Shown in pieces: positions 22,746 to 34,250 of a stretch of DNA of 64,000 nt. Within the stretch, counting starts at the first letter, position 1; each line of letters begins with the position of its first letter. Source of the stretch: Larix kaempferi (Eukaryota > Streptophyta > Pinopsida > Pinales > Pinaceae); NCBI GenBank assembly GCA_027924585.1, contig BSBM01000106.1:39013501-39077500 (forward strand), in the 5' to 3' direction. The translations under genes and the position numbers were made by a program. Under the pieces are notes generated by a model, which saw nothing but the letters and a program-made list of their open reading frames with translations, was not told the DNA's origin and did not search any database.

Positions 22746-23420
22746 CACATTCATGAAATGCTGTGAATTAACAAGAACAAATGCCTAAAATCCAGATGAT
22801 TATGAGGCTACTTGTTTAACTACTTATCTGAAATGTACAAGGATGTTATGCCTCAACCCGTTATATAATGTTCTTTATCTAGAGCGGAATCGATTTCTAA
22901 CAAGCACTTCGATCTTTCAGGAGTGGAAGACTACTCACATGAGTGACTTCCTCAATATGTCTAAAAGTTTTATTTCGGACTTCAGACAATCACTTGACAC
23001 AAGGAGAGTGCCTATTTATGAGACATTTTTTGAAGCTGAACATCGTACGTAGTCAAAGGAAACTTAGCGGTAATAAGTCAATGATATAGATGTTGCACAA
23101 TAATATCTCAGATGACTTCCCATGACAATATTCATGGTATATTAATATTTTATTGTCTTGTGAAACAGAAGTTTCCTACTCAATTAACGATTTTAATTAG
23201 TGTCTTCTCAACAAGTACTCTCTCATGTAGTTGTTTCCAACTCAATTAACGATTTTAGAACATTTTTCAATATGCTTAATTGATTTTAATTTTTAAATAT
23301 TTTAAATTACTAAATAAAATAATATAAAATTGTATATAATATTTTTTTGGTTTAGATCTTATTTTGTGAAATATTTGTTTTGAAGGAGTTTATATAGATA
23401 GATAGTTGATTGGGTATTGT
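22746..23420. other. Non-coding stretch with one short unassigned frame
   Basis: A 69-codon plus frame at 22843-23052 contains SDFLNMSKSFISDFRQSLD and is preceded by a cag that could be a splice acceptor. No domain or second exon is visible, so I do not call a gene. The rest is AT-rich. Confidence 0.3.
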
Positions 23421-23512
23421 GTCTTGGAAAATCAAGGGTTTATTATGTATACCATCCTCAAAGTGAGAAGAAATGCCAGAGATTTTCCCAGATGCAAAAA
23501 GAATTTGATGTG
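23421..23512 (+). mobile_element. SINE fragment, 3' half
   Basis: The core taccatcctcaaagtgagaa and ttttcccagatgcaaaaa match the 3' half of the complete SINE at 33321-33536 (taccatcctcgaaatgaggg, tttcccaag, A-rich tail). The tRNA-like head is missing. Confidence 0.6.
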
Positions 23513-23729
23513 CAAAGTTAATTTTCTATTATATATTTTATATGCATCTTCTTAGGTATAGTGTACTTCTAATGTGATCTTTTTATACATGGAAGTGCAT
23601 TCTTTTCTTTTAATTTTTGTGTAGTTATTTATATTTTTACACGAGGTTTTATATAGGCTTATCTTATGATGTGTATTATGAGTTAAATACTTTATTTTTC
23701 TCATTTTATTTTTTTGATGTGTATTTACT

Positions 23730-23832
23730 TTTTTTCATGTAATGTATTTCTTAGGGAAACCTATCAATTACTTCTCTAATTCAAAGGATGGTACCTAAGC
23801 TAAACTAGATTCTTTTAGGCTCAAGGTCAAAT
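23730..23832 (-). mobile_element. SINE fragment, 3' half, minus strand
   Basis: The reverse complement reads ttgaccttgagcc, ttaggtaccatcctttgaat, gataggtttccctaag and an A-rich tail, colinear with the 3' half of the SINE at 33321-33536. The head is missing. Confidence 0.65.
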
Positions 23833-24597
23833 TAATAATTAATAATTGGCTCACGAAGAGAGCAAGCATGTCACAAAGTAAGATTTGAAAATAGATGAGA
23901 GAGGATAACAAGTTTCCTCTCAATCATTTAAACTATACTTAATTAACATATATGTTCATATATAATATTGAATAATTATTATAAATGTATACTAAATGTA
24001 TCCTCATTTTAAAGAATTTAAAGTACATGTACTCTCAAGAGAGATGTGGATGATAAACCAAAGAGATAAAATGGAATATAAAGCACATAGTAAAGTTGGA
24101 TTGTATTTGATGTAGTATTTCATCATAAGTATTTATTTTATTAAAGTGATTCACGTGACTGAGGTTAGGTTTTTTTTTGTTTTTTTGTTTTTTTTTTTTT
24201 ATATTTGTATATTTCAATTGTGTTCTTTATTTTATGTTTTGAATTATATGTATGTAAAAGAATAATTCCTAGGTAATTGTAGATAATGATTGGTAAATAA
24301 CTATGATAAGTTAATATCTATGAATCATATATTAGTGTGTATTTCTAATATTAACTTATGGTGACATTGACATCTACATTAAGAAATGGTGATGCCATTA
24401 TTTTATTATAGAGGTGTTTGACCAAAATGTAAGCCAATGGTTGACCATTGATAAAAGAAATGATATCAATTGTTTGTGTTCACCCTTGATTATTTATTTT
24501 GTTGTAACCAATGATCTTACCATGTAGCCTATGGCACAACTTGCAATGTTATGCAAGTAATTAGAGTATAATTATATGCCATTATAAATGTCAATTG
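23833..24597. other. AT-rich stretch without a gene
   Basis: Very AT-rich with a T-rich tract at 24170-24202. No coding signal, repeat or RNA feature is apparent. Confidence 0.4.
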
Positions 24598-24680
24598 GGT
24601 CTAGCTCCAGTGGTAGAGAGGAGTTGTTATACTCCCTTTTTGGGTTCAACGTGATGTAATGGATGTAACGTTATAACGTT
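24598..24680 (+). mobile_element. SINE head (tRNA-related part)
   Basis: Begins atgtcaattggg like the SINE at 25702. It carries an A-box-like tagctccagtggtagag and a B-box-like gggttcaacgtg at tRNA spacing, the internal polymerase III promoter of tRNA-derived SINEs. It passes without a visible 3' end into a gtaac-rich minisatellite. Confidence 0.6.
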
Positions 24681-24699
24681 AGTAACATGTCGGCCAAAA

Positions 24700-24925
24700 A
24701 TAATAGTGATAGTGAATATTATGGGAGAGATCTTGTAACGTGATGTAACATTAGTAACATTTGTAACATTAAGTAAAAAGAAGTAAAGTAATATTGATAG
24801 TGAATATTATGGGAGAGATCTTGTAACTTGATGTAACATTAGTAACGTTTGTAACATTAAAATAAAAAGAAGTAAAGTAAAGTAAGTATGGGGGAGATGT
24901 TGTAACATTTGTGATGTAATGTTTG
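24700..24925 (+). repeat. 88-bp minisatellite rich in gtaac
   Basis: The unit gatagtgaatattatgggag ... gtaacatttgtaacatt starts at 24708 and 24796 (88-bp step), with a third, shorter and more divergent copy to about 24925. The gtaac words resemble the sequence just after the B box of the adjacent SINE head, so it may have expanded from SINE body sequence. Confidence 0.65.
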
Positions 24926-24955
24926 TTACCAACAAAATAATTAAAAAAAATTCAT

Positions 24956-25068
24956 GTCGGCTCATAAAATAAAAAATTATGGAAAGTATTTTAAAAATAT
25001 CCATATTGGTTCATAAAATAAAATATTATGAAAAGTAATTAGAAAATAGATGTTCGTTTATAAAATAA
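24956..25068 (+). repeat. Three tandem copies of a unit of about 48 bp
   Basis: The word cataaaataaaa recurs at about 24964, 25012 and 25058 within a shared unit that includes attatgNaaagta. It leads into the small TIR element that follows. Confidence 0.55.
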
Positions 25069-25211
25069 AAACTTAAAACTTAAACCCGGATTTATCAATC
25101 AAGAGAGATCAAATTTCGTGAGTTTAAATTTAAAAAAAAGAAATACACCTCAAGAAATTGGATCCCTCTTAGTGCTTGATAGATACGGGTTTAAGATGGA
25201 TCTATACTGGT
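25069..25211. mobile_element. Small TIR element (MITE-like), copy 1
   Basis: Left arm: taaacccggatttatcaatc, then aagagagatcaaattt. Right arm, inverted: aaattggatccctctt, agtgcttgatagata, cgggtttaagatggatc. The arms pair over about 45 bp with a short A-rich loop. A second copy with the same arm words interrupts a gypsy polymerase at 37614-37818. No open frame, as expected for a non-autonomous element. Confidence 0.6.
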
Positions 25212-25369
25212 ATATATTACTCATTTCAAAGCCATTTGAAAACCAAAGATGCTTATTTTCATGTGAGTACTTCATTTGCATATCGACTTTCTAATGAAAA
25301 TGTACCATTTAGTCACTTAGTGATCATAAGGCGTCAACTTTTCAAATTTTGGTGATCTCTCAAACAGTC

Positions 25370-25555
25370 CATGGCTTTATATCCAAAATATGAGTTGATG
25401 ATGTGTTCCTTCATAAGAAATTAACACACAAATTAATGTCATCTAGTTTTGGGAGCATTGTCTTATATCCAAAATATAAGTTGATGGCATGTTGTTTTCC
25501 TCCATTAGAAATTAGCACATAAATTAATGTTGTCTAACTTTGGAATTGGTTAACA
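25370..25555. repeat. Tandem duplication of about 90 bp
   Basis: The phrase tatatccaaaatatNagttg, followed by attaNcacaNaaattaatgt, occurs twice (near 25380 and 25472) with scattered differences. Confidence 0.65.
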
Positions 25556-25701
25556 ATTACTCAATGGAGTTGGTTGTGTGAGACATGTTGTGTAACATGG
25601 TGAGTAGGATATTTTCCTTGTATCATATCATGGGCCCTCCTTCTCCTTGGGAAATATATTCCATATTCTATTCATGTGCTTTTATAATTACATCATGCTT
25701 G

Positions 25702-25860
25702 ATGTCAATTGAGTGTAGATCGGGTGGTTGGGAGGAATGTTGTTATACTCTCCATCCGGGTTCAAATTTGACTATGTGTGACATGTTATGTAATCGATAT
25801 GTAACCGAAGTTTCCTTGATTCTTCATGGATAGCAAGAATCCATATTTTCTATATGAAAA
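25702..25860 (+). mobile_element. SINE flanked by a 16-bp target-site duplication
   Basis: The duplication aattacatcatgcttg is present perfectly at 25686-25701 and 25861-25876. The element starts atgtcaattgagtgtag. It has an A-box-like tgtagatcgggtggttggg, a B-box-like ccgggttcaaatttg at tRNA spacing, a short body and an A-rich end. Being 159 bp long, starting with a tRNA-like head and having a long direct repeat make a retroposed SINE the best explanation. It would rely on a LINE for mobility. Confidence 0.85.
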
Positions 25861-26049
25861 AATTACATCATGCTTGCATGATTCTCTTGCCTAACATAAG
25901 GAATATAAAATTATTTCCATGTTTAATACCACATCCCTAATGGGGCCATGTCCCTTAAATCCCATATATGTGACGTGTGTGTGTATCAAGCAGAGAATCA
26001 AATTTGGTTAGCATGAAGGCTATCAACATCACTAAGTATGGTCAAACAT

Positions 26050-26226
26050 TTGTTCTAGAGCACTACCCTTTCTTCCTAAAAAATTTCTAGATGGAAGGTG
26101 GATCAACCATTAGAGGTAGTTGATGACCCAATGTGATTCCATTGGATTTGAATTTGTGACCTCTTGGCAATAGGCCTTTGAACAATGACTTCAAATCGAT
26201 TGAACTTATCCACTAAGCTAAAATAA
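26050..26226 (-). mobile_element. tRNA-derived SINE or tRNA-like repeat, minus strand
   Basis: On the minus strand an A-box-like tttagcttagtggataag is followed, about 60 bp on, by a B-box-like ggtcacaaattcaaatcc, the spacing of a polymerase III internal promoter. The tail differs from the other SINEs in this window, so it appears to be a second family. No target-site duplication was found. Confidence 0.5.
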
Positions 26227-26461
26227 TTTGAAGGACATGAGGGTGGGTTTGATCCACTTATGTGTTGTTATAGCTCAAATCAACACTTCTCCATTTGTGA
26301 CAACAATTCAAAAGGAAACACTCAAAGTGTCATTGTCCGATCTCAAAAACGATACTTGTGGATGCAAGAGCCCATGATTTGACCCTCATTGATGGCCTTG
26401 ATCATTGAAAGTGAGACCTCAACACCATTTTATTCCATTCTGAGAGTTGTAACCACAAAAA

Positions 26462-26622
26462 AGGGCAAATTTGCACCTTGCACATTAGGAGGGCATGAAT
26501 CATTCGCATAATGCTCTTGACAAAGGCATGAATACCTCAAAAAATTCCCATTCACACCTTGCACATTAGCAAGGCACAGATCATTTGCATGTTGCCTTTG
26601 GTCAAGGTACAAATTCCCTATA
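26462..26622. repeat. Tandem duplication of about 85 bp
   Basis: caccttgcacattagNaNgg followed by gcaNgaatcattNgcat occurs near 26475 and again near 26558, with further matching words downstream (ggNcaaggNacaaatNcc). Confidence 0.6.
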
Positions 26623-26769
26623 ATTTCATGAAAAGTATATAAAAATTCAAAATTAGGGAGTTATGGAAGTTTTACAAACCAATTTGCACAGTTGCAATTG
26701 CCTAAACCACTTGTTAACCATTTCCTTCAATTTAACATAAAAGGGAAATTAAATGGTCCAAGGGGGGAC

Positions 26770-27330
26770 ACCAATATACCAATGGGTCACTTTCCTCTTA
26801 ATGATGAATTTAATGGAAGTGCCAATGGAGATTTCAATGGTAGCATCGATGTAGAGGAGTGATGAAGACACTTCAAATGATGATGGTATCAATAATGATG
26901 ACCATTTTCCTTCAAGTGGGGAATTTAAAGGTACTAATGGTGATGATGAAAGTGAGGATTTTAAAGGCATTAAGGAGGATGAAGAATATTTTCACCTCAA
27001 GTGGGGATTTTAAATGCACCAATGAGGATTATGAATATTCTCCTCCAATTGGGAATTTTTAAGGCACTGATGATGATGGAAACTTTCCTCCAAGTGAGGA
27101 TTTTAAAGGCATTGATAATAATTATGATAATGACGGAGACTTTCCTCTAAGTGGAGAACTTAAAGGCATCAATAATGATGATGATGATGATGATTTCCCT
27201 CCATGTGAGGATTTTAAATGAACCAATGATGATGTTGTTGATGATAAAGACTTTCCTCAAGTGAAGAATTTAATGGCACCAATAGTGTTCACAATGATGA
27301 TGATTTTCCTCCAATTGACATCAATGACTA
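26770..27330 (+). repeat. Coding-like minisatellite with an FPPSGDFKG motif
   Basis: At least seven degenerate copies of a 55-75-bp unit translate as Asp-rich loops followed by FPPSGDFKGTN-like segments, for example HFPSSGEFKGTNGDDE, NFPPSEDFKGIDN and DFPLSGELKGINNDDDDDD. Stops and frame shifts make it non-functional. The conserved amino-acid pattern suggests the array was once translated; I do not recognise the protein. Confidence 0.55.
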
Positions 27331-27337
27331 TGTAATA

Positions 27338-29521
27338 TCCCTGATATGATATCAAATGATATTATCTAAATTACAACTTTAAAAATCAGAAAATTGCAAA
27401 CAATAACTAGTTCTCAAAATTGGTGAAGAAGGAACTACACTAGGTCAGTGATTAACCCACCCAAAGTTTGACTTAAGGACACTTTTGGATATGCAAAATG
27501 TACTGGGGAGTGTGCAACAACAATGACAACAACATCAAGGCCAACTTCTGAGTTCTAAGCACAATGTACCAGGGCTATTTATGTTTCAAACATTAGCCAG
27601 GCTGAAGTCTACTCCAAGGCTTCCCGGGCACACCATCATATGCCTACTCAACTCTTCCACTTACACTTGACATTAACCAGAGGTGCCTGACAGGTCATTA
27701 ACCCCTTAATTTGATAATGGACAAGAGTTATTGATGACTTGGGAGGATCTGGTAGTGTTTGAAGGAAAAGGGAGAAAGAGTGATATGTAGGATTACTTCA
27801 CTAGCTTGTTTCCAAGCTCTTCCAAACATACTAAGATGGTCACGAATTCTCAATGTGAAGGTGGGATGCGATTCAGAAATGTCTTAGGGACCCATCACCA
27901 CTGACAAAACTGAAATTGAGCATACTGAGACTTTTTAATTAAACAAACTGCAAAACTAGTCAAATTCGGGTGCCCAATGAGCTAGTCTTGATAATTATGG
28001 ACTCAAACAGCCATAGAAGGTCACAAATCTTTGATTTTTGGATTGGGATGGATTCTACAGGAAGTTAACAAACTACATCAACCTTCAGAAAGAAAAATAG
28101 TTACTACAAGCTTTGTATATTGCAAATCCTGGAAAACTAGTCAATTAAAAGATCCTAAAGAGCTAGTCTTGAGAAAAGCCAATCCAAATAGCCTCTAAGG
28201 CTCTCCAATTCTCCTTCTAAGGGATGATATCATTCAGACATTAATTAAAAATAGAGCAGCAACAAGAACTCGGCTTATTAAGTAAACAACAAAAGTCTCA
28301 TGGCTTAGATTACATAGAAAGTCAAGAATCTTGGATTTTACAATGAATGGAGAAGAATGCTTTAGAGAAGAATGAGAAGGGGAGGTATAACCAATGGATT
28401 TGATCTATAAGATGGAAATAAGATGTTGGACGCTCATGGGAGGAGCACTGTTATTCTGTAACTTCTTGCAAGCTCTCCAATTGATCTCTCTTTCTCAATG
28501 AAACTCATCCAAAACTACATTAACTGGCTTAGATCTCTGCATCAACTTTGAGTGATTGGTCTTCACATGTAATGGTTGGATCAGATCTGCAATTTGACAT
28601 CAATGGTTGCATTGGATCATGTACAGAATATTGGAACATAAACTATGGGGCACATCTAAGGGTGCATCACCAAAGCCTAGAGAAGCTTGAGCTTACTCAC
28701 ATACAAACAATAAATTGTCAAAAGATATGAATGTGGTGTGCCCTTCTTTTATAGACTGGGTGTCTTGTTGTGCAAGTTAACTTTCCAATAAATCTCCTTG
28801 GCCTCCTCCAATGCGCCTTCCTTGACTGAGTTGGAACTTTCCAACTTTTCCACTAACTAGCTTTTCCTCTTTTTTGGAACCTGCGCCATCCTGAATTTTC
28901 TGGATGTTTCCTTCTTTTTACAATTGGTTGAATTTTGTTCTTTTTGGAAACTGCGTGCTCCTTAGATTTCTGGATGTTTCCTGCTTTTCCTCACTTGCCT
29001 GCTTTGTGCACTTGTCTGCTTTATGCACTACTTTTGTCAGTTTCCTTCTTTTATCCTGACACCTTGCTTTGTGCTACTTTCCTCCAGTTTCCTACTTTTT
29101 GCTGTGCTTTGTTTTTTTTTTCAATTTCCTATTTGGTTGAAAACTCACTAAGCCAACCTTATCTTCTTATGCGCCCTTGTCATCATCCAACTCATCATCA
29201 CATATAATTAATAATTAAATACAAAAATAATAATTACATAATCTTCCATTTAATTAATTGAAACAACTATAGTCTGAATTTTTATTCCTAGTTAATTTAA
29301 TTTCCTAGGGTAATTTACCAATGTTATCCCCCTCATCAATTAATTAATTCACTTTCACTAGGGTCCATGGGGTTGTAAGGTGACATTGGTTGCTTCCCGG
29401 TGGTTGAAAAAATGAGAACATGACAGATGATGGTGATCATTTTCTTATTGAGTTTGATATTCCTCATAGTGATGAGATTAGCAATGAATATAGTGATGTG
29501 CCTAGGATTAACGATCAAGAT
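27338..29521. other. Non-coding, LTR-like stretch
   Basis: Begins tgtaatatccctgatatg, like the start of the gypsy LTRs in this window, but no matching end was found. It contains two degenerate copies of a segment of about 185 bp around aaaactagtcaa ... gagctagtcttgaga (27950 and 28133). At 28870-29110 a T-rich block repeats tttctggatgtttcc and tttgtgcacta. An old solo LTR is possible. Confidence 0.3.
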
Positions 29522-29606
29522 CTAATTCATACATGCATATTCCACTTTGGAATTTGAAGATCTAATGGGAACATGCATATTCCACTTGGGAATTTGAAGA
29601 GTACAA
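29522..29606. repeat. Tandem duplication of about 43 bp
   Basis: acatgcatattccacttNgg plus aatttgaaga occurs at about 29532 and 29571. Confidence 0.65.
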
Positions 29607-29609
29607 TGA

Positions 29610-31735
29610 AAGTTTATGGGTAAGTCGAGGAAGTCCACAACTTGCCAAGTTAAATTCTAAAAAGGTTGAAATGTGTAAAATTGAAAAAACAAATATTTCC
29701 AAGAATATTGGGACTTAGCAATTTCTTCCTTTGAAGACTAGATAGCCTTGCACAGGCTACAGACGCTCCTATCTCTTAGAAACAAAGATAGGGTGTTGGA
29801 TGATACATAGAGAAGAAAGGAGCCTCTTACGTATACTAGGTTTAGCATTACCTTAAATACGATACATAAATACATTGATTGTTTGCGAGCACACAAGATT
29901 CAGTGGATTGGTCTTAGATTTCACTTCCCTATTCTATGGAATCCACTGGAGTCAATTGAAGAAGAAGAATTTTAGGCCAACACATGGAAAATTCTAGGTT
30001 ATTATGAGGAGCATGAGTTGGGCCATCCATCTTTTGTTAAGAGTCATATTCATTCTGACTCTTTAACACATAACTGCTCGGATTCATATGAGTAACTTAA
30101 TTGAATGGGGACATGCAATAAAACCAACTTGGGGGAGATGTTGAGCCTCAAGAATGTCATATTTTTATCACCTTTCTTGAACCATCTACTTTTCTTTTTG
30201 TCACCTTTTTTCTCATGCATCAATTTTTTTATATGATTTAACACAACTTCAGCATGAGGTACTTTTTTGGCTTATATGTCTTTGCATCGTACTTGGTAGG
30301 CTAAGCCATAAATGGGAAATTGTATATGTTTTAATTTCTTTTTGAGTAATGTGAAGTTGTTACAGAACCATTTGACGGGGTTGCTACAAAACTATTTCAT
30401 GAAGTTGTTGCACAACCTATTCAATGTGATTTGATATTGGACTTATCATTTGCAAAATTGTTACTGATCTCGTCCATTACAAGTGTGATACTAATCTCGT
30501 CCACTACAGGAGTTGCTACCAATCCCAACCACTATAGGGGTTGTTATCAATCTCGACTGCTACAGGGATTGCTACCAATCTTGATTGCTACAAGGGTTGC
30601 TATTGATTCAAATTTGAGAATGATTGAAGCAGATTTAAAAGCTGATATCCACAGGATTTGAACTACTTTAAGGATACTTTCAAAGAAGTAGTGTTTGATG
30701 AAGATAGAGCATTAACCATCCAAGGCATTTGTATGTGAATCTCAACGAAAAAAATGCAAAATACTTGATCTGTGTATCACCTATTTTAAAGATAGTTTTA
30801 TTCAAATTAGTTGTTGGTTGGAACTACTTGAGAATAGTTAAGATTCTCAAGCTTGTTCTAAATATGTTATCTCGAAGATAGATATGTAGGTAGAATATAT
30901 AAAGACTAGCATCTCCTCTTTGTGAAAAAAGACTAGCATCTCCTTTGATGAAAAGGGGATTAGGAAAGAAAAACTATTTTATATTGTTGGTGATATATTG
31001 ATTCGAAAGTAATAGATAAAGTTGGTGTTGAATTTCATGTCCTTTGTGTAATGAGCAAGTGATCCTTTAGCTGTTGATTTCTTTTACAGTACTCTGCTCT
31101 AAGGAGACTGGGCCCACTTCTAGGAGTAGGTGTTGGTATTTTAGTTTTAGTTGTAGAATTTTCTTTACATGTTGATCTTAGCGAGTGATTACTAGATTAT
31201 TTAATTAATTTTTGATGTTATTTTAATTGAATCGATTATTTCTTTTAGTTAACTATTTAGTGAGTTGAATTGATTATGTTATTTCATAAAAACACCTTGA
31301 TTGATTAATTGAGTTTTGAGTTTTATTGCTTTCTTGCTATGCTCTACATATTAAAAAAAACAATGCTTGATAAGAAATTGTAGCTCACATATATTTTGCA
31401 TGATAACTTGAAAGAATTCAAACCTTGGTTGACATGTAAATGATTGGAAACTACTTGAATGTAAAAGTAATTAATTCACCCAACAATAAATCGCTGCATT
31501 TGGACCCCCTCTTTTGACAAAGCATTTGACTCCATATTCCTTTTCCTATAAACATGTTGTAGAGATAAGGAGTTGAAAAGAGAGAAAGTCCCTTTAATCT
31601 CCTCCAATAATGCATTTAGAAGTAGATTATAACACTATTCTTCACCCTTAACCCACTTAATGGCATTTAAAGAGTCACCATATACCTCAATCTCATATAT
31701 ACCTTTCTCAAGAGCAAGCAGAAGGGCTAATTTCA
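29610..31735. other. Non-coding stretch with two short repeats
   Basis: At 30440-30610 an approximately 33-bp unit (ttgctaccaatctcgacNac, tacagggg) repeats about five times. At 30900-30955 the phrase aaagactagcatctcctNt is duplicated. No gene is recognised. Confidence 0.45.
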
Positions 31736-32262
31736 TGTAATACCCTTGTTTTTGACTTGGAATGTATTAAATCAAATCATGTAAATGATGTAAATATGTT
31801 GGTATGGATTCCTAGTGTGGAGCTCAAGGCCAAGGCCCGACTAGTGAATGGATAGGCATGCATAAAGTAAATTTCTCTATATGGACCATGTGGTTGGCTT
31901 GTCATGCTAACTTGAAATCTATGTAAATATTATGTTATATATTATGTTGGAAAAATAATTAAATAGTCCAAGATGGTTGTGTATAAAGCACTCTCGAGGC
32001 TATGATTCCACTAGAGGGGAAGAGGAAAGTGGGCCTATGTGAGATCAAATCCTCTATTGCCAAGTGTCAACCTTAGAATTCATCATTTTGCTTCCATGTG
32101 CCTTAAATTAGTCCATTTACTCATTTTGACCATTAAATCCAATCATTGAATGCATGTGTGAGGTTGGTGGGGAAAGTCTTCTCATGTAGTTATGAAAGCA
32201 TGGGATGGATATACTTCTATGATAGGTGTAAAAGTTCATTCTTCTATGGTCAAAAGTTATGT
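31736..32262 (+). repeat. Gypsy 5' LTR (part shared with the 3' LTR)
   Basis: Starts TGTAATACCCTTG. Homology with 44222-44720 runs to about 32262 with numerous substitutions and small indels, so insertion was not recent. The true LTR must be longer, since the 3' copy is truncated. I could not find a primer-binding site downstream, so the inner end is undefined. Confidence 0.75.
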
Positions 32263-33320
32263 CAGTTGTCTTTTCACCACCCTCTCATCTTTTTTGGAGT
32301 CTATCATCCATTTTCTCAGGCAGATTTTACACAATTTTTTTATCTTATTATTCATTCTATTGCCATTACCATTACCAGACAGTGCAATAACCAGAAATTC
32401 GAATTGTGAAGGAGAATTGCATAAATTAGAGAAAAGAGAATGGTTGGAGGTGAGTGTAGAGGTTGGGAAAGATAGGAACCTTTACCCATTGTGTTTTGCT
32501 ACTCTTTAATGCTTGAGAAGCCATGGATTAGTGTTACGGGGGGTTCACTAACAATATGCAACAGGTTGGGCTCTTCCTACACACATTGGTAAGCACTACA
32601 AGGATTGGATTTCCTTAGGGAATTGTGGAAGAGTAAAAGGAAATGCCTTCCTTGTGTTGTGTGGGCAGTAGAAAAAAGTGACTTGGTTGGGATAGCTGAG
32701 TGAGATCCATGTAAGTGCTAAGAGGTGGGAAATTTGGCCAAGCATGAGAGCAAATGGGTTGTGGGATGAGAAAGAGAGAAGCTTGTAGGTGTTTCCTTCA
32801 CCTTGATGGCCTCATAGCCCATCTTGTGGGTGGTATCCACAACTGATATGTATGGTTAGGTGGAAAACCAGTCTTACACAACCAATTGCTTGGATATTCT
32901 TTGTTAAAATATAAGTATTCTCTTTGTATATGAATGTGGAATGATTTTATTTGATTTCTGTAATAATTATGTCTTTTTATGCATGATGTATTCATGGATA
33001 GAGCATCATTTCCACTATGTTTTGCATTTCTTCATTTGCACATACATTTCTTATTTATGAATCTGCATCATGGCCCACAGGGCAGAATTTATAAGCATGC
33101 AAATTCATAAATACCCCCCATCCTATGGTCGGTATGATGGATGGGAACGTGACAGAGTGGTGTTGGAGCTATTGGTTGCAGCACCAGAGTTGTATGGGCT
33201 GGAATCCACAGTTACAAGCAAAAATTATAGTTGCATAGGAATTGTTGCCAAAATGCTCTATGAAAATCTATGGTTTTAATTGTTAGAGGGTATTTTAATA
33301 AACCCAAGAGTTAGATCTTG
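32263..33320 (+). other. Rest of the 5' LTR or leader of the gypsy element, no gene
   Basis: AT-rich sequence between the shared LTR part and the inserted SINE. Open frames at 32146-32509 and 33070-33279 have no recognisable domain. Confidence 0.35.
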
Positions 33321-33536
33321 GTAAATTGGGTGTGCTTGGGGGGTTGGGAGGAATGATTGTTACCCTCCCCACCCGAGATCAATTCCCACAAGTGATATGC
33401 TAAGCTCTTAAATGAGCATATTGTTGCATTGACCTTGAGCCCTGAAGAATCCGGTTTACCCTAAGTACCATCCTCGAAATGAGGGGAAGTACCTAGTAGG
33501 TTTCCCAAGTATATGTATTCTGAAAAAAAATGTATT
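33321..33536 (+). mobile_element. Complete SINE with a perfect 12-bp target-site duplication
   Basis: AGTTAGATCTTG flanks it at 33309-33320 and 33537-33548. The head (aattgggtgtgcttgggggg, then cgagatcaattccc) aligns with the heads at 24598 and 25702. The 3' half (ccttgagccctgaagaatcc, taccatcctcgaaatgaggg, tttcccaag) matches the fragments at 23421 and 23730. The end is an A-tract. At 216 bp it is the fullest family member here and links the head-only and tail-only copies. It lies inside the gypsy element, so it arrived later. Confidence 0.9.
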
Positions 33537-33708
33537 AGTTAGATCTTGTGGTCTACCCACAGGAATGGTAGGTTGGCTAAGGAAATTTGGGGAAAATTTC
33601 GAAAATTGCAAACCTATCAGTGAAAATTTTCGGTTATGTTGTGTGAATGAGAGTTTGATGAGGAGATCCGTTAAAGGTCGTCGAAAAAAGTTGATTGGGT
33701 GATCTTCG

Positions 33709-34250
33709 TGTAACATTCCCAATGATAGTGTCAAAGGCGGATAAAGGGATTCAGATTCGTTGAGTCTAAAATGTTCCATTGGGATGAACTCAATGTAACA
33801 TTCTCGATGATAGTGCCAAATGTCGATAAGGGGAGTCTGATCTGATGAGTTTGAAAGGTTCTATCGGGATAAAGTCAATGTAACATTCTTGATGATAGTG
33901 TCGAAGGCCTATAAGGGGAGTTTGATCCGATGAGTTTGAAAGGTTCTATTGGGATGAACTCAATGTAACATTTTTTATTTAACTCATGAATATGATATGA
34001 AAAGTTCGAAATCCCGAGTCTGATAAAGGAGATCCGATAAAGGTTGTCGGAAGAAGCTTATTGGGTGATTCACTTTCTAGTGTTAACTCGTGATTCTGAT
34101 ACAAGGATTCTGATCGGATGAGTCCTAAAGGTTCTATCGGGATGAACTCATTGTAAAATTTCCAATGATAACTCGTGAGTCCAATGAGGGGAGTTCGATA
34201 AGGGTTCTGCCGAGATGAGTTGTGTGTAATGTTTTTTATGTTAACTCGAA
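33709..34250 (+). repeat. 84-87-bp tandem array in the gypsy leader
   Basis: The unit tgtaacattctNgatgatag ... gataaggggagtNtgatcNga ... ggttctatNgggatgaactc starts at about 33708, 33792, 33879 and 33963, with two or more diverged copies up to about 34250. Confidence 0.7.

Noticed and set aside
22233-22754. A 173-codon minus frame
   Set aside because: It includes a local tandem duplication that repeats the same residues, has no domain, and lies in ordinary AT-rich sequence.
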